A DNA stretch of 64,000 bases from Planctomycetota bacterium (GTDB lineage Bacteria > Planctomycetota > Phycisphaerae > Phycisphaerales > UBA1924): NCBI GenBank assembly GCA_033763975.1, contig JANRJM010000008.1, forward strand, positions 1-64,000. The letters are read 5' to 3'. The translations under genes and the position numbers were made by a program. The notes under the pieces were generated by a model. It was not told the origin of the DNA. It worked only from the letters and a program-made list of their open reading frames with translations, and did not search any database. Positions 11,992-20,417 of the stretch are shown one piece after another (the stretch's first letter is position 1; each line of letters begins with the position of its first letter).

Positions 11992-13896
11992 CTACGCCCG
12001 CCCGGAGAACCGGCGGGCGACCGCGAGCGCACGCATGACCGAGCGCTTCTTCGCCTGGTGGTCGAGCATGCGGCGCATGACGGTGCCGAGCAGCTCGATA
12101 GCTTCGACGATGAACGGGCCCTTGTTGAGCATGACGCACTCGGCACGCTCGCCCATGGCGGCGTCGGTCACTTCCGCGCGTGACGGGCGTCCTTCCTTGG
12201 CCATGGATTCCAGCACCTGGGTGGCCCAGATGACAGGGACGTGGGCCGCCTCGCACAGCCAGAGGATCTCTTCCTGCACCTCGGCGAGGCGGTCGTAGCC
12301 GACCTCGACCGCGAGATCGCCACGGGCGATCATGACGCCGGCGGCCGGTGCGTGCAGGGCGGCGAGGAGCAGCGCCGGGAGCCGCTCGAAGGCGTGCGAG
12401 GTCTCGATCTTGAGCACGACGCCCACGCCCGGCGCTCCGAGGTCGCGCAGGCGTGCCCGCACGTCGTCCACGTCCGCGGGCTCTCGCACGAACGACAGGC
12501 CGATCATGTCGGCGTGGGCGGCGGCGAGCGGGAGCACCTCGACGTCCTCGGGCGTGAGCCCGCGCACCGGGATGTCGGTATCGGGAAGGTTGATGCCCTT
12601 GTCGGCGCGGATCTTGCTGCCGTCGCGGGCGGCGGTCGTCACGCGGAGTTCGAGGCACCCCACGCCCACGTGCACGATCACGGCGCCGACGCGCCCGTCG
12701 TCGAACCACACCTGCCCACCGGGGCGGCAGCGGGCAAAGGCCTGCGGCAGCGTGCACGTGATGACCGCCGCCCCACCGTCGGACGCGGGACGCCCGGCCG
12801 GCGCGTCGAACGAGACGACCAGCGGATCGCCGGGCCGCACGACAATCGCCTGCTGGGTGGGAGGAAGCGGGCCGACGGTCGCGCGCGGCTCGCGCCCGTC
12901 GGGGGTGCGCAGGCGCAGCACTGTTCCCGTGCGCACGTAGATCGTGCGGGTCGTTCGCGCGCGGACGACGCCCCGCGCCTCGCCCGCGCGCGTCGGAGAG
13001 ACCTCCACCGCGAGCGTGCGGCGGCGGCCGCGCGCGTCGCGCAGCTCGATCACGTCGCCCGTGCGGAGTGCGTGGAGCCAGTCGCCGTCCACGGGCAACG
13101 CGCGGGGTTCCTCGCCCGGGGCGTCGTGCGCGGCGCGGAGGATGACCTCCCCGGGCGACACGACTTGCCCGAGCGCGTCGCGCCCGGGCTTGATGCGCAG
13201 CACGCGCGGGCCGGGCTCGATCGGCCCGGTGCGGATCTTCGGCCCGGCCAGGTCCATCAGGATCCGGCATGCGACGCCCGCCCGCGCGGACTCCGCGCGC
13301 ACCAGGCGGCACATGCGCTCCCACGCGCGCGGGCCATCGTGCGCCGTGTTGATCCGCGCGCACGTCATGCCGGCGTCGAGCATCCGTCGCACCAGCCCGG
13401 CGTCTTCCGCCGCCTCGCCCGGCAGCGTCACCATGATGCGAACGCCCGCACCGGAGTCGCCCGGGGCGCGGCTCGCGCCCAAGAGGCTCTGCGCGCGTCG
13501 CTCGAGGATCTCGCGCCCGTCGCGCAGCGAAACCGGCGCGACCCCTCCCTCCGCCTCCTCTGGCGTGCGCGTCAGGCACTCCAACGCCGCGATCACCCCG
13601 TCCAGGTTCGCGAGCACATGGGCCTCGGCACGCCCGAGCGACGACAGCCCGTGCGCGGCGAGCGGCTCGTGCAGGTCGCGCAGGTCGTCGCTGCGCAGCG
13701 CGAGGTAATGCAGCAGGTTGCGCGCGCTCGCCGCCGCGCCCGCCATCGGGCCCGGCGCGCCCGCCTGCGGCGCGTCCGCCTCGGCCCGGGCCAGTTGGTC
13801 GAGCATGTCGGCGTGCGACCGCTCGGTTTCCAGGCACGACCGGCGCACCGCCCGAAGGCGGGCGAGCAACTCCAGGAGCGGCCGGCGGTCTTTCAT
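11992..13896 (-). CDS. pyk: Pyruvate kinase-like protein with N-terminal extension and no C-terminal regulatory domain
   Basis: 634-aa protein. The first ~150 residues are helical and have no recognised pyruvate kinase counterpart. After that the kinase barrel appears: MVTLPGEAAEDAGLVRRM, CARINTAHD, ILMDLAGPKIRTG, a B-domain-like insert of about 150 residues, KGINLPDTD, VLKIETSHAFERL (metal/catalytic lysine region), MIARGDLAVEVGYDRLAEVQ, WATQVLESMAKEGRPSRAEVTD. The usual substrate/potassium segment LSGETA is changed to MLNKGPF, and the protein ends about 45 residues later, without the allosteric C-domain. It may still make pyruvate and ATP from phosphoenolpyruvate and ADP, but activity and effectors cannot be assumed. 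It converges with the CoA-transferase gene, 18 nt apart. Confidence 0.82.
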   Translation of the reverse strand: MKDRRPLLELLARLRAVRRSCLETERSHADMLDQLARAEADAPQAGAPGPMAGAAASARNLLHYLALRSDDLRDLHEPLAAHGLSSLGRAEAHVLANLDGVIAALECLTRTPEEAEGGVAPVSLRDGREILERRAQSLLGASRAPGDSGAGVRIMVTLPGEAAEDAGLVRRMLDAGMTCARINTAHDGPRAWERMCRLVRAESARAGVACRILMDLAGPKIRTGPIEPGPRVLRIKPGRDALGQVVSPGEVILRAAHDAPGEEPRALPVDGDWLHALRTGDVIELRDARGRRRTLAVEVSPTRAGEARGVVRARTTRTIYVRTGTVLRLRTPDGREPRATVGPLPPTQQAIVVRPGDPLVVSFDAPAGRPASDGGAAVITCTLPQAFARCRPGGQVWFDDGRVGAVIVHVGVGCLELRVTTAARDGSKIRADKGINLPDTDIPVRGLTPEDVEVLPLAAAHADMIGLSFVREPADVDDVRARLRDLGAPGVGVVLKIETSHAFERLPALLLAALHAPAAGVMIARGDLAVEVGYDRLAEVQEEILWLCEAAHVPVIWATQVLESMAKEGRPSRAEVTDAAMGERAECVMLNKGPFIVEAIELLGTVMRRMLDHQAKKRSVMRALAVARRFSGRA

Positions 13897-14033
13897 CGCC
13901 CGGAACTGTACGATCGGGGCTTACCGCGGCGCGGTGCGGCGTGCGTCGCCGCTTGGCACTTTTATCGTGGCGTCATGTTCCCGCCGCATCCTTCCCGTCG
14001 GCCGCACTGTGCGGCGGCCGGAAGGGAGCCCCG

Positions 14034-14606
14034 TTGGCCAGCAACGACGACACGGCGTCCAACTTCTTCGAGAACGGGAAGCAGATCACGGCGTCCGTCA
14101 CGGTGCAGAAGCCGGCGTCGGAGGTGTACCGCCTGCTGTCGGGGATCGTGGGCCTCCCGCAGTTCGTGTCCGAGGTCGGCACGCTCGGCCCGCGGAACGG
14201 GAACCGCATCGAGGGCACCGCGCGGGCGGGCGATGAGTCGTTCTCGTGGGAGGCCGAGATCATCCGCGAGGAGATGGACCGGCTGTTCGCCTGGCGCACG
14301 GTGGGCGACCCGCCCGTGCCGCACGCGGGGTCGGTGTCGTTGCGCGAACTGCCGTTCAAGCGCGGCACTTCGGTGAAGGTGATCGTGGACTACGTGCCGG
14401 GGCAGACCTCGATCGGGCAGTCGTTCGAACGGGAGCTGGGGAAGAACCCCGAGGCGTTCCTTCAGGCGACGCTGTTCCGTTTCCGCGAGCTGCTCGAGGC
14501 GGGAGAGGTGGCGACCACGAAAGGCCAGCCCGCCGGCGCGGATCGCGGGCGCGACGTTGAGGGATCGAAGGACGAGCAGAAGTTCTCGCCGAAGGAGCGT
14601 GCATGA
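14034..14606 (+). CDS. SRPBCC-fold (polyketide cyclase/dehydrase-like) protein
   Basis: 190-aa protein with one START/SRPBCC ligand-binding fold: TASVTVQKPASEVYRLLSGI (first strand and helix), a central sheet (FSWEAEIIREEMDRLFAWRTVG) and a long C-terminal helix (FLQATLFRFRELLEAGE) followed by a charged tail. The TTG at 14034 follows GGAAGGGAG and gives a natural start; an ATG in the same frame at 13941 would add a low-complexity peptide. Its stop overlaps the ATG of the alcohol dehydrogenase gene (ATGA, 14603-14606), so the two are probably coupled. Similar SRPBCC genes accompany stress and envelope genes in many bacteria; the ligand is unknown. Confidence 0.78.
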   Translation: MASNDDTASNFFENGKQITASVTVQKPASEVYRLLSGIVGLPQFVSEVGTLGPRNGNRIEGTARAGDESFSWEAEIIREEMDRLFAWRTVGDPPVPHAGSVSLRELPFKRGTSVKVIVDYVPGQTSIGQSFERELGKNPEAFLQATLFRFRELLEAGEVATTKGQPAGADRGRDVEGSKDEQKFSPKERA

Positions 14607-15808
14607 AGGCCGTGTGCTGGCATGGGGCCGAGGACCTTCGCGTGGAGGACGTGCCCGAGCCGCGGATCACGAATCCGCGGGACATCGTGGTGCGTGTGAC
14701 ATCGACGGCGATCTGCGGGTCGGACCTGCACCTGTACCACAACTACTTCCCGGGCATGTCGAAGGGAGACATCCTTGGGCACGAGTGCATGGGCGAGGTC
14801 GTCGCGCGCGGCTCGGCGGTCACGAACCTGCGCGAGGGCGACCGGGTGGTCATCCCGTGCACGATCGCGTGCGGGTCGTGCTTCTTCTGCAAGCGTAAAG
14901 AGTTCTCTGCGTGCGACAACTCAAACCCGAACGCGGTGGAATCGGCGGGCGTGCTGGGGTACCCGTGCTGCGGGATGCTGGGGTACTCGGCGATCACCGG
15001 CGCCTACGCCGGCGGGCAGGCGGAGTACATCCGCGTGCCGTTCGGCGACGTCGGGCCGATCAAGATCCCCGAGGGCGTGCCCGACGAGAAGGTGCTGTTC
15101 CTGTCCGACATTCTGCCGACCGGGTGGATGGGCGCGCTGAACTGCGGCGTGCAGCCGGGCGATGTCGTCGCGGTCTGGGGCGCCGGCCCCGTGGGCCAGA
15201 TGGCGGCACGCTCGCTCCTTGCGCTGGGGGCGCACCGCGTGATCGTGATCGACCCCGTGCCCGAGCGACTCGCGATCGCGGCCCGCGCCGGCGCGGAGAT
15301 CTTCAACCCCGACGACGGGGGCGACGTCTACGAGCACCTGCTCGACCAGACGGCCGGTCGCGGCCCGGACGCGTGCCTCGACGCGGTGGGCATGGAAGCG
15401 CACGGGCACGGGCTCATGGGCGCGATCGACCGCGTGAAGCAGTCGGTGGGCATCGAGACGGACCGGCCCGCGGTGCTCCGTGAGGCGATGCGCTGCGTGC
15501 GCAAGGCGGGCACCATCTCGCTCCTGGGCGTGTACTCGGGGATGGTCGACACGATCCCCATGGGCGTCGCGTTCAACAAGGGCGTGACGTTCCGCATGGG
15601 GCAGGTCCGCGTCCAGGCGTATCAGCACCAGTTGCTGCACCTGATCCTCGAGGGGCGTCTGCAGCCCGAGGACATCATCACGCACACCCTGCCCCTCACC
15701 GACGCGCCCGACGCCTACCGCATGTTCAACAAGAAGGAGGACAACTGCCTCAAGGTTGTCCTGAAGCCGTCCGCGACCACCGCGGGCGCGGTGAACGGCA
15801 CGGCCTGA
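14603..15808 (+). CDS. Zinc-dependent alcohol/formaldehyde-type dehydrogenase
   Basis: 401-aa medium-chain dehydrogenase. Catalytic zinc ligands lie in CGSDLHLYH (about residue 38) and GHECMGEV; a structural zinc site is formed by the cysteine cluster CGSCFFCKRKEFSACD. The NAD(P)-binding motif is VWGAGPVGQMAARS, and the segment FLSDILPTGWMGALNC is typical of the glutathione-independent formaldehyde dehydrogenase-like branch. It would oxidise an alcohol or aldehyde with NAD(P). It overlaps the SRPBCC gene by 4 nt and precedes a ferritin-like gene by 19 nt, so a three-gene stress operon is likely. Confidence 0.9.
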   Translation: MKAVCWHGAEDLRVEDVPEPRITNPRDIVVRVTSTAICGSDLHLYHNYFPGMSKGDILGHECMGEVVARGSAVTNLREGDRVVIPCTIACGSCFFCKRKEFSACDNSNPNAVESAGVLGYPCCGMLGYSAITGAYAGGQAEYIRVPFGDVGPIKIPEGVPDEKVLFLSDILPTGWMGALNCGVQPGDVVAVWGAGPVGQMAARSLLALGAHRVIVIDPVPERLAIAARAGAEIFNPDDGGDVYEHLLDQTAGRGPDACLDAVGMEAHGHGLMGAIDRVKQSVGIETDRPAVLREAMRCVRKAGTISLLGVYSGMVDTIPMGVAFNKGVTFRMGQVRVQAYQHQLLHLILEGRLQPEDIITHTLPLTDAPDAYRMFNKKEDNCLKVVLKPSATTAGAVNGTA

Positions 15809-15827
15809 GGCGAACCGGAGGACCACG

Positions 15828-16349
15828 ATGCACCTTGATTCACCGCTCCGCCTGCTCGGCGAGGCGATCCAGATCATGTACAACGCCGAGGGCCTGCTCG
15901 TGCTCGCCATGCCGCGCGTCGCGGCCCGGGCGCCGGATGAGTCGCTCCGGCGCGCCCTGGCTCAGCACCTCGACGAGACGCGGGCCCAGGCGATCCGCCT
16001 CGAGCAGGCGGCCACGCTGCTGGGGGTTCCGTGCCAGGGGCGCCGGTCGATGGCGATGGAAGGCCTGCTGTCCGACGGCGAACTGAACCTCGGGTACGCG
16101 GGCGACGACACGCTGGTCTCGCTGGCCATCATCGGAACGTGCAGCGCGGTGGAGCACTACGAACTGTCGATGTACGAGTCGATGCTCATGCTCGCGCACA
16201 TGGCGGGCTCGACCGAAGCGGCCGAGCTCTTCAAGGCGACGCTCGGCGAAGAAGAACGCGCACTGCAGTCGCTGCACGAGGCGTCGTCCGGGCTGCAGCA
16301 GCAGCTCCGATCCGGGGCCGCCGCGGGCAACGGTGGAGGCGTGCGGTAG
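15828..16349 (+). CDS. Ferritin-like DUF892/YciE-YciF family protein
   Basis: 173-aa four-helix protein of the YciE/YciF (DUF892) family, start preceded by CGGAGGA. The pattern is usual for the family: a first helix DSPLRLLGEAIQIMYNAEG, a second with HLDETRAQAIRLEQAATLLG, a third SLAIIGTCSAVEHYELSMYE and a last helix KATLGEEERALQSLHEA. The glutamates and histidines spread over the helices could hold a di-iron site. Family members are stress-induced in several bacteria; the molecular function is not settled. It is probably the last gene of the SRPBCC-dehydrogenase operon. Confidence 0.85.
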   Translation: MHLDSPLRLLGEAIQIMYNAEGLLVLAMPRVAARAPDESLRRALAQHLDETRAQAIRLEQAATLLGVPCQGRRSMAMEGLLSDGELNLGYAGDDTLVSLAIIGTCSAVEHYELSMYESMLMLAHMAGSTEAAELFKATLGEEERALQSLHEASSGLQQQLRSGAAAGNGGGVR

Positions 16350-16634
16350 CGCCCGGCGGACGGCGCGCGCCGGGGGCGCACGAGAGGCGGAGGGCGCATC
16401 GCCGAGAGCCCAGGGCCAACTCCGGATCGACGTCGCCTGCCCGACGCGCTGGGCCTGCTGCTCGGCGGGGCGGGAATCCTCCTGCTCGCGCAGGCTCAGC
16501 CGACGCCCGCGCAGGACGCGCCCCCCGCGCAGCGCGGCACGCGCGGGGATGACGCCGCCGCGCCGCCCGCGGAGGCGGAATCGCAGCGCATCCTGACGGC
16601 GCTGCGGGCCTCACGCTGGTTCAGCGATGCATCG

Positions 16635-17819
16635 GTGCGCGTTGAGAACGCCATCGTGTTCCTCGACGGGGAAGCCCAGACCGAAGAAGCCCGCGCGTGG
16701 GCGAGCGAGGTCGCACGCTCGCGTCCGGGCGTGCTGGGGGTTGTGAACCGCATGGACGTGGCGAGCCCGGACGCGATGGAGGGCCTGCGTCAGCTCCGCC
16801 GCGACGTGCTGCGTGCGCTCCCCACGCTGGGCTTCGCGCTGCTCATCGTCGGCGTCGCGGCGGCGGGCGCGTGGGCCGGAACGCGCGGGGTCCGGCGCCT
16901 GCTGCATCCGCGCATCCGCGCCCCGCTGCTGCGAGACCTCATCGCCCGCGCCGTGGGCGTGCTGATCCTGCTCGCGGGCGTGTACGTCGTGCTTCGGGTG
17001 TCGGGGCTCACGCAGTTGGCGTTGACGGTCGTGGGCGGCACGGGCCTGGTGGGCCTGGCGCTCGGCATCGCGTTCCGCGACATCGTCGAGAACTACTTCG
17101 CCAGCATCCTGCTCAGCGTGCACCGCCCGTTCGAGACCGGCGATCTCATCGAGGTGGCCGGCGTCACGGGCTACGTCCAGCAGCTCAACGTCCGCACCAC
17201 GATGGTGATGACGCTGGACGGCAACTTCGTGCAGCTTCCCAACTCCGTGGTCTACAAGAGCACGCTCAGCAACTTCACGGCGAACCGCAACCGGCGCGAG
17301 AGCTTCGTCGTGGGCATCGGCTACGACGATCCCATCGACCGCGCGCAGGAGGTCGCGCTGCGCGTGCTGAACGACCATCCCGCGGTGCTCGATGATCCGG
17401 AGCCCTGGGTGCTCGCCGACAACCTGGGCGCCGCGACCGTCAACATCCGCGTGTACTTCTGGCTCAACGGGCACGAGCACAGTTGGCTGAAGGTGCGCTC
17501 GTCGGTCATCCGTCTCGTCAAGCGGGCGTTTCAGGAGCAGGGCATCTCGATGCCCGACGAGGCGCGCGAGGTGGTGTTCCCGCACGGCGTGCCGGTCGTG
17601 CTGCACGACGATCGCCGCACGACAGACGCGGACGACCTCGCGCCGTCCGGGCCTGCCGCCGGGCGCTCGCGCGCCACGAGCGCGGATACCGCGTCGACGC
17701 GGGCCGAGGGCGGGCTCACGAGCGAGGCGGCGGTGCTGGGCGAGCAGGCGCGCCAGGCCAAGCCGCTCCACGACTCGACCGACCTGCTCTCGCCCCACGC
17801 GGGCGGCCCGCCGGCGTAG
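16635..17819 (+). CDS. MscS-family mechanosensitive channel with N-terminal BON-like domain
   Basis: Inner-membrane small-conductance mechanosensitive channel. From the GTG at 16635 it has 394 residues: a BON-like segment (VRVENAIVFLDGEAQTEEARAW), two to three membrane helices (about 68-92 and 112-150), the pore helix and MscS motif GGTGLVGLALGIAFRDIVENY, and the cytoplasmic beta/alpha-beta domain (PFETGDLIEVAGVTGYVQQ; GNFVQLPNS). The C-terminal ~60 residues are low complexity. The same frame is open back to 16350 and encodes a convincing signal peptide (LPDALGLLLGGAGILLLA) followed by a Pro-rich linker and the start of the BON fold, but that stretch has no ATG, GTG or TTG. The true start may be a rare codon (ATC 16398 after GGAGGG, or CTG 16437), or the sequence has an error. 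Confidence 0.88.
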   Translation: MRVENAIVFLDGEAQTEEARAWASEVARSRPGVLGVVNRMDVASPDAMEGLRQLRRDVLRALPTLGFALLIVGVAAAGAWAGTRGVRRLLHPRIRAPLLRDLIARAVGVLILLAGVYVVLRVSGLTQLALTVVGGTGLVGLALGIAFRDIVENYFASILLSVHRPFETGDLIEVAGVTGYVQQLNVRTTMVMTLDGNFVQLPNSVVYKSTLSNFTANRNRRESFVVGIGYDDPIDRAQEVALRVLNDHPAVLDDPEPWVLADNLGAATVNIRVYFWLNGHEHSWLKVRSSVIRLVKRAFQEQGISMPDEAREVVFPHGVPVVLHDDRRTTDADDLAPSGPAAGRSRATSADTASTRAEGGLTSEAAVLGEQARQAKPLHDSTDLLSPHAGGPPA

Positions 17820-17865
17820 GCGGGCGGGCCGGGTGCACCGGGCGGGCGCGACCGCGCGCGGGCCA

Positions 17866-18231
17866 TCAGGGGCGTGCGACGGCCCGGACGTAGCGGGGCT
17901 GCGTGCGCGTCGCGACCGCAACGGTGACTTCGACGACGCCGACGAGGACGTGAGGGATCCACACGATGTCGGCGTAGCCGAGCAGCCAGGGCGACGCCGC
18001 GAGGAACGCGCCGCCGATGCCGTCGAGCCACAGGTGCGGCACCATCTTGATGATCGGCGCGAGGCCCAGCTCGTACGCCGTCATCAGGCTGTAGACGATG
18101 ATGCTGATGCCCAGCACCACGGGCACCCAGGTGCCCGGGCCGTTGTACGCGAAGCCGAACAACCACGGGGCCGCGATGAGCGCAAGCCCCACGATGTAGT
18201 CGAGAACGCCGTGCACACGGGTCGGGATCAT
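17866..18231 (-). CDS. SPW-repeat membrane protein
   Basis: 121-aa integral membrane protein with four predicted helices. It carries the duplicated S/A-PW signature: LALIAAPWLFGF in the first half and FLAASPWLLGYAD in the second, each followed by another hydrophobic helix. SPW-repeat proteins are small membrane proteins of unknown function, often near stress genes. The ATG at 18231 follows AGAGG. It converges with the MscS gene, 46 nt apart. The 268 nt upstream, to the next gene, contain no ORF worth calling. Confidence 0.85.
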   Translation of the reverse strand: MIPTRVHGVLDYIVGLALIAAPWLFGFAYNGPGTWVPVVLGISIIVYSLMTAYELGLAPIIKMVPHLWLDGIGGAFLAASPWLLGYADIVWIPHVLVGVVEVTVAVATRTQPRYVRAVARP

Positions 18232-18499
18232 GCGTGACCTCTTTCTGGCAGGCCCATGCGGCGGGCGCGGCCACCGCAAGCGTGCACGGCGCGCGTGAAC
18301 GCAGCGGCGCGCGGGCGGTAAGCGACCGCTCACGACGCCTTCCTCGCGGGGATTAGCGGTCAGTCCCGCACACCGGCACGGGAGGCGGGTTCGCAGAACA
18401 CCGGCCGCGATTCGGCGTGCACGGGCTGGGTGCACCGCGGGCGCACGGATACCCCGCAAGGAGCAGTTCGGCCTGCGCTGTACGTCTAGACAGCGTGCT

Positions 18500-19198
18500 T
18501 CAGGAGGCTCGGCGGCGACGGCGGACCGCGAGCAGACCCAGGCACGCGCCCGCCATGGCGGCGGCGCCGGGCAGCGGCACGACTTCAACGCCCTGCGAGA
18601 AGTCGAGGAACCCGAGACCGGTGTTCTGGATGGGGGTGAAGTTGAGGTTGGTGGGTCCGCCCTTCACAAATGCGTTGACGTTGTTGAGGGGCGATCCCAC
18701 GCCGTTGGTCCCGCTCGTCGACGACAGATAGACCTCGAACGACTGATTCGTCGTGATGAGCGGGCGGATGTTCAGGTGGTACGTGCCGGCGGCGAGGAAG
18801 AAGTTCGCCACGTCGGCGCGGAGCGTGTACTCGGTCAGGCCGAACGCGGAACGCCCTGTGGCGACCCAGGTGAAGCCGGTGGTGGCGGTGCCCGACGCCA
18901 CGATCGTGCCGCCGTTCCCGCTGCTGACGCCCGAGCGGATCTCGAAGGCGTAGCCGGTGGGCGTGCGGTTCGACAGGAAGTTGCCGAAGAGCGCCTCGAC
19001 GCTCGTGGACGTGGGCATGGCGAAGTCGTCGAAGACGCGCTGATCGGCGGTCACGGTTCCGGAGTTGTTCGACACCGTGTAGTTGCCGACGGCGTTGCGC
19101 CGGTCGAAATCGCCGCCGTAGAACACGATCGGGCCGGCCAGGGCGGCCGAAGCGACCGTCCAGCCGAGTGCCGCCGCCGTGATAGTGTGCACGCGCAT
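18500..19198 (-). CDS. Secreted protein with VPLPG-type C-terminal sorting signal (PEP-CTERM-like)
   Basis: 232-aa exported protein. Signal peptide at residues 1-21 (ITAAALGWTVASAALA), then a beta-rich body with many Asn, Thr and Gly residues and no recognised catalytic motif. The last ~27 residues form a sorting tail: VVPLPGAAAMAGACLGLLAV, a single hydrophobic helix, then RRRRRAS. This is the VPLPA variant of PEP-CTERM, normally processed by an exosortase/archaeosortase and common in planctomycetes; no sortase gene is in the window. It is transcribed alone from the promoter at 19226-19254. The body may be a lectin-like or structural exoprotein, but nothing specific is visible. Confidence 0.83.
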   Translation of the reverse strand: MRVHTITAAALGWTVASAALAGPIVFYGGDFDRRNAVGNYTVSNNSGTVTADQRVFDDFAMPTSTSVEALFGNFLSNRTPTGYAFEIRSGVSSGNGGTIVASGTATTGFTWVATGRSAFGLTEYTLRADVANFFLAAGTYHLNIRPLITTNQSFEVYLSSTSGTNGVGSPLNNVNAFVKGGPTNLNFTPIQNTGLGFLDFSQGVEVVPLPGAAAMAGACLGLLAVRRRRRAS

Positions 19199-19225
19199 CG
19201 TCTATGTCCCCGAAGTTGCCCGAGG

Positions 19226-19254
19226 AGAATACCAGAACAGGGGAGACAAGGCAA
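19226..19254 (-). promoter_or_regulatory. Putative sigma70-type promoter for the VPLPG-tailed protein
   Basis: Read on the minus strand: TTGCCT, 17-nt spacer, TATTCT, about 30 nt before the ATG at 19198. Four of six bases match the consensus in each box and the spacing is ideal. Confidence 0.45.
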
Positions 19255-19373
19255 GCGGGTTCACAGGACATTGACACTCGCCCGCCTCACTCGACGGGTC
19301 CGCACGCGTGCGAGTACCATCCGCCCGCGCCGGACGACTCCCACGATCGCGCCGGACACCGGGGGGTTTCGAG

Positions 19374-20402
19374 ATGGTCGTGAACTGGAGCCTTGTGGCC
19401 GCGTGTGCGCTCGCGGTCGGGATGATGTCGCCGACGGGCACTCCGCAGGCCGCGGAATCGGCCGCGACCGTCCGTCGCGTGGCGATCATCGGCTGCCACC
19501 AGCAGCCCCGCCCCGCGCCGGCGCTGGAGCGGTACGTCGAGGCGAAGCCGGACGTGGTGCTGTGGGTCGGCGACAACGTGTACGCCGACACCAAGGACGA
19601 TCCCACGCACATCGAACGCTGCTACGCGGTGCTCGAGAGCAAGCCGGGCTTCGCGGCCCTGCGCGAGCGGTCGATCTTCATGGCGACGTGGGACGACCAC
19701 GACTACGGCATGAACGACGACGGGAAGAACTACGCGCTGAAGCGACAAAGCCACGCGATCTTCCGCAAGTTCTGGCGGCACGAGGACCGCATCCCCGCGG
19801 ACCGGCCGGGGGTCTTTCACGCCGACATCTTCGGGGCGCCCGGCTCACGCCTGCAGGTCATCATGCTCGACGGACGCTTCAACCGCGATGATCCGGGCGA
19901 CACGGCCGACACGCTGGGCGAGCCCCAGTGGGCGTGGCTGGCGGAGGAACTCAAGAAGCCCGCGGACCTGCGCCTCGTCGTCTCGGGCTACCAGGTGCTG
20001 CTCGACCGGGACACGAAGTTCGAGACCTGGGCCAAGTTCCCGGGCGCGCGCGATCGCCTGTTCCGGCTCATCCGCGAGACGAAGGCGAACGGCGTGGTCT
20101 TCATCGCGGGCGACCAGCACTACGGCGAAGTGAGCCGCATCCGCGGGGCGCTCGGCTACGACGCGATCGAACTGATGTTCGCCGGCATCAACCAGGAAGA
20201 GCCGTGGGTGTTCAACTCCGCGCGGGTCTCGCCGGTGGCGAACTCGCTGCACTCGTACGCGCACATCGACATCCAGTGGGAGGCGACGTCGGGCGATTAC
20301 GCCGACAAGCCCCACCTGCTGTTCCGGTGCTTCGACGCCGAGACCAACGCGCTCGAACTGACGTACCGCGTCAACCTCGACGAACTGCGCCCGCCGCAGT
20401 AG
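19374..20402 (+). CDS. PhoD-like (alkaline phosphatase D family) exported phosphatase
   Basis: 342-aa metallophosphatase of the PhoD-like type. Signal peptide at about residues 1-28 (SLVAACALAVGMMSPTGTPQAAE). Metal-binding blocks: VVLWVGDNVYADT, FMATWDDHDYGMND, VVFIAGDQHYGE. Such enzymes hydrolyse phosphodiesters or phosphomonoesters outside the inner membrane with an Fe/Ca centre. Start ATG 19374 is chosen because it begins the signal peptide; the frame extends upstream to 19308 with no signal. It lies divergent to the VPLPG-tailed protein. A sequence resembling TTGACA at 19271 has no good -10 partner. Confidence 0.88.
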   Translation: MVVNWSLVAACALAVGMMSPTGTPQAAESAATVRRVAIIGCHQQPRPAPALERYVEAKPDVVLWVGDNVYADTKDDPTHIERCYAVLESKPGFAALRERSIFMATWDDHDYGMNDDGKNYALKRQSHAIFRKFWRHEDRIPADRPGVFHADIFGAPGSRLQVIMLDGRFNRDDPGDTADTLGEPQWAWLAEELKKPADLRLVVSGYQVLLDRDTKFETWAKFPGARDRLFRLIRETKANGVVFIAGDQHYGEVSRIRGALGYDAIELMFAGINQEEPWVFNSARVSPVANSLHSYAHIDIQWEATSGDYADKPHLLFRCFDAETNALELTYRVNLDELRPPQ

Positions 20403-20417
20403 CGGGCGCTCTCCGGG

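Noticed and set aside
13950-13975. TGGCAC that resembles a sigma-54 -24 element
   Set aside because: No GC pair at the required 10-nt distance, so it does not fit a -24/-12 promoter.
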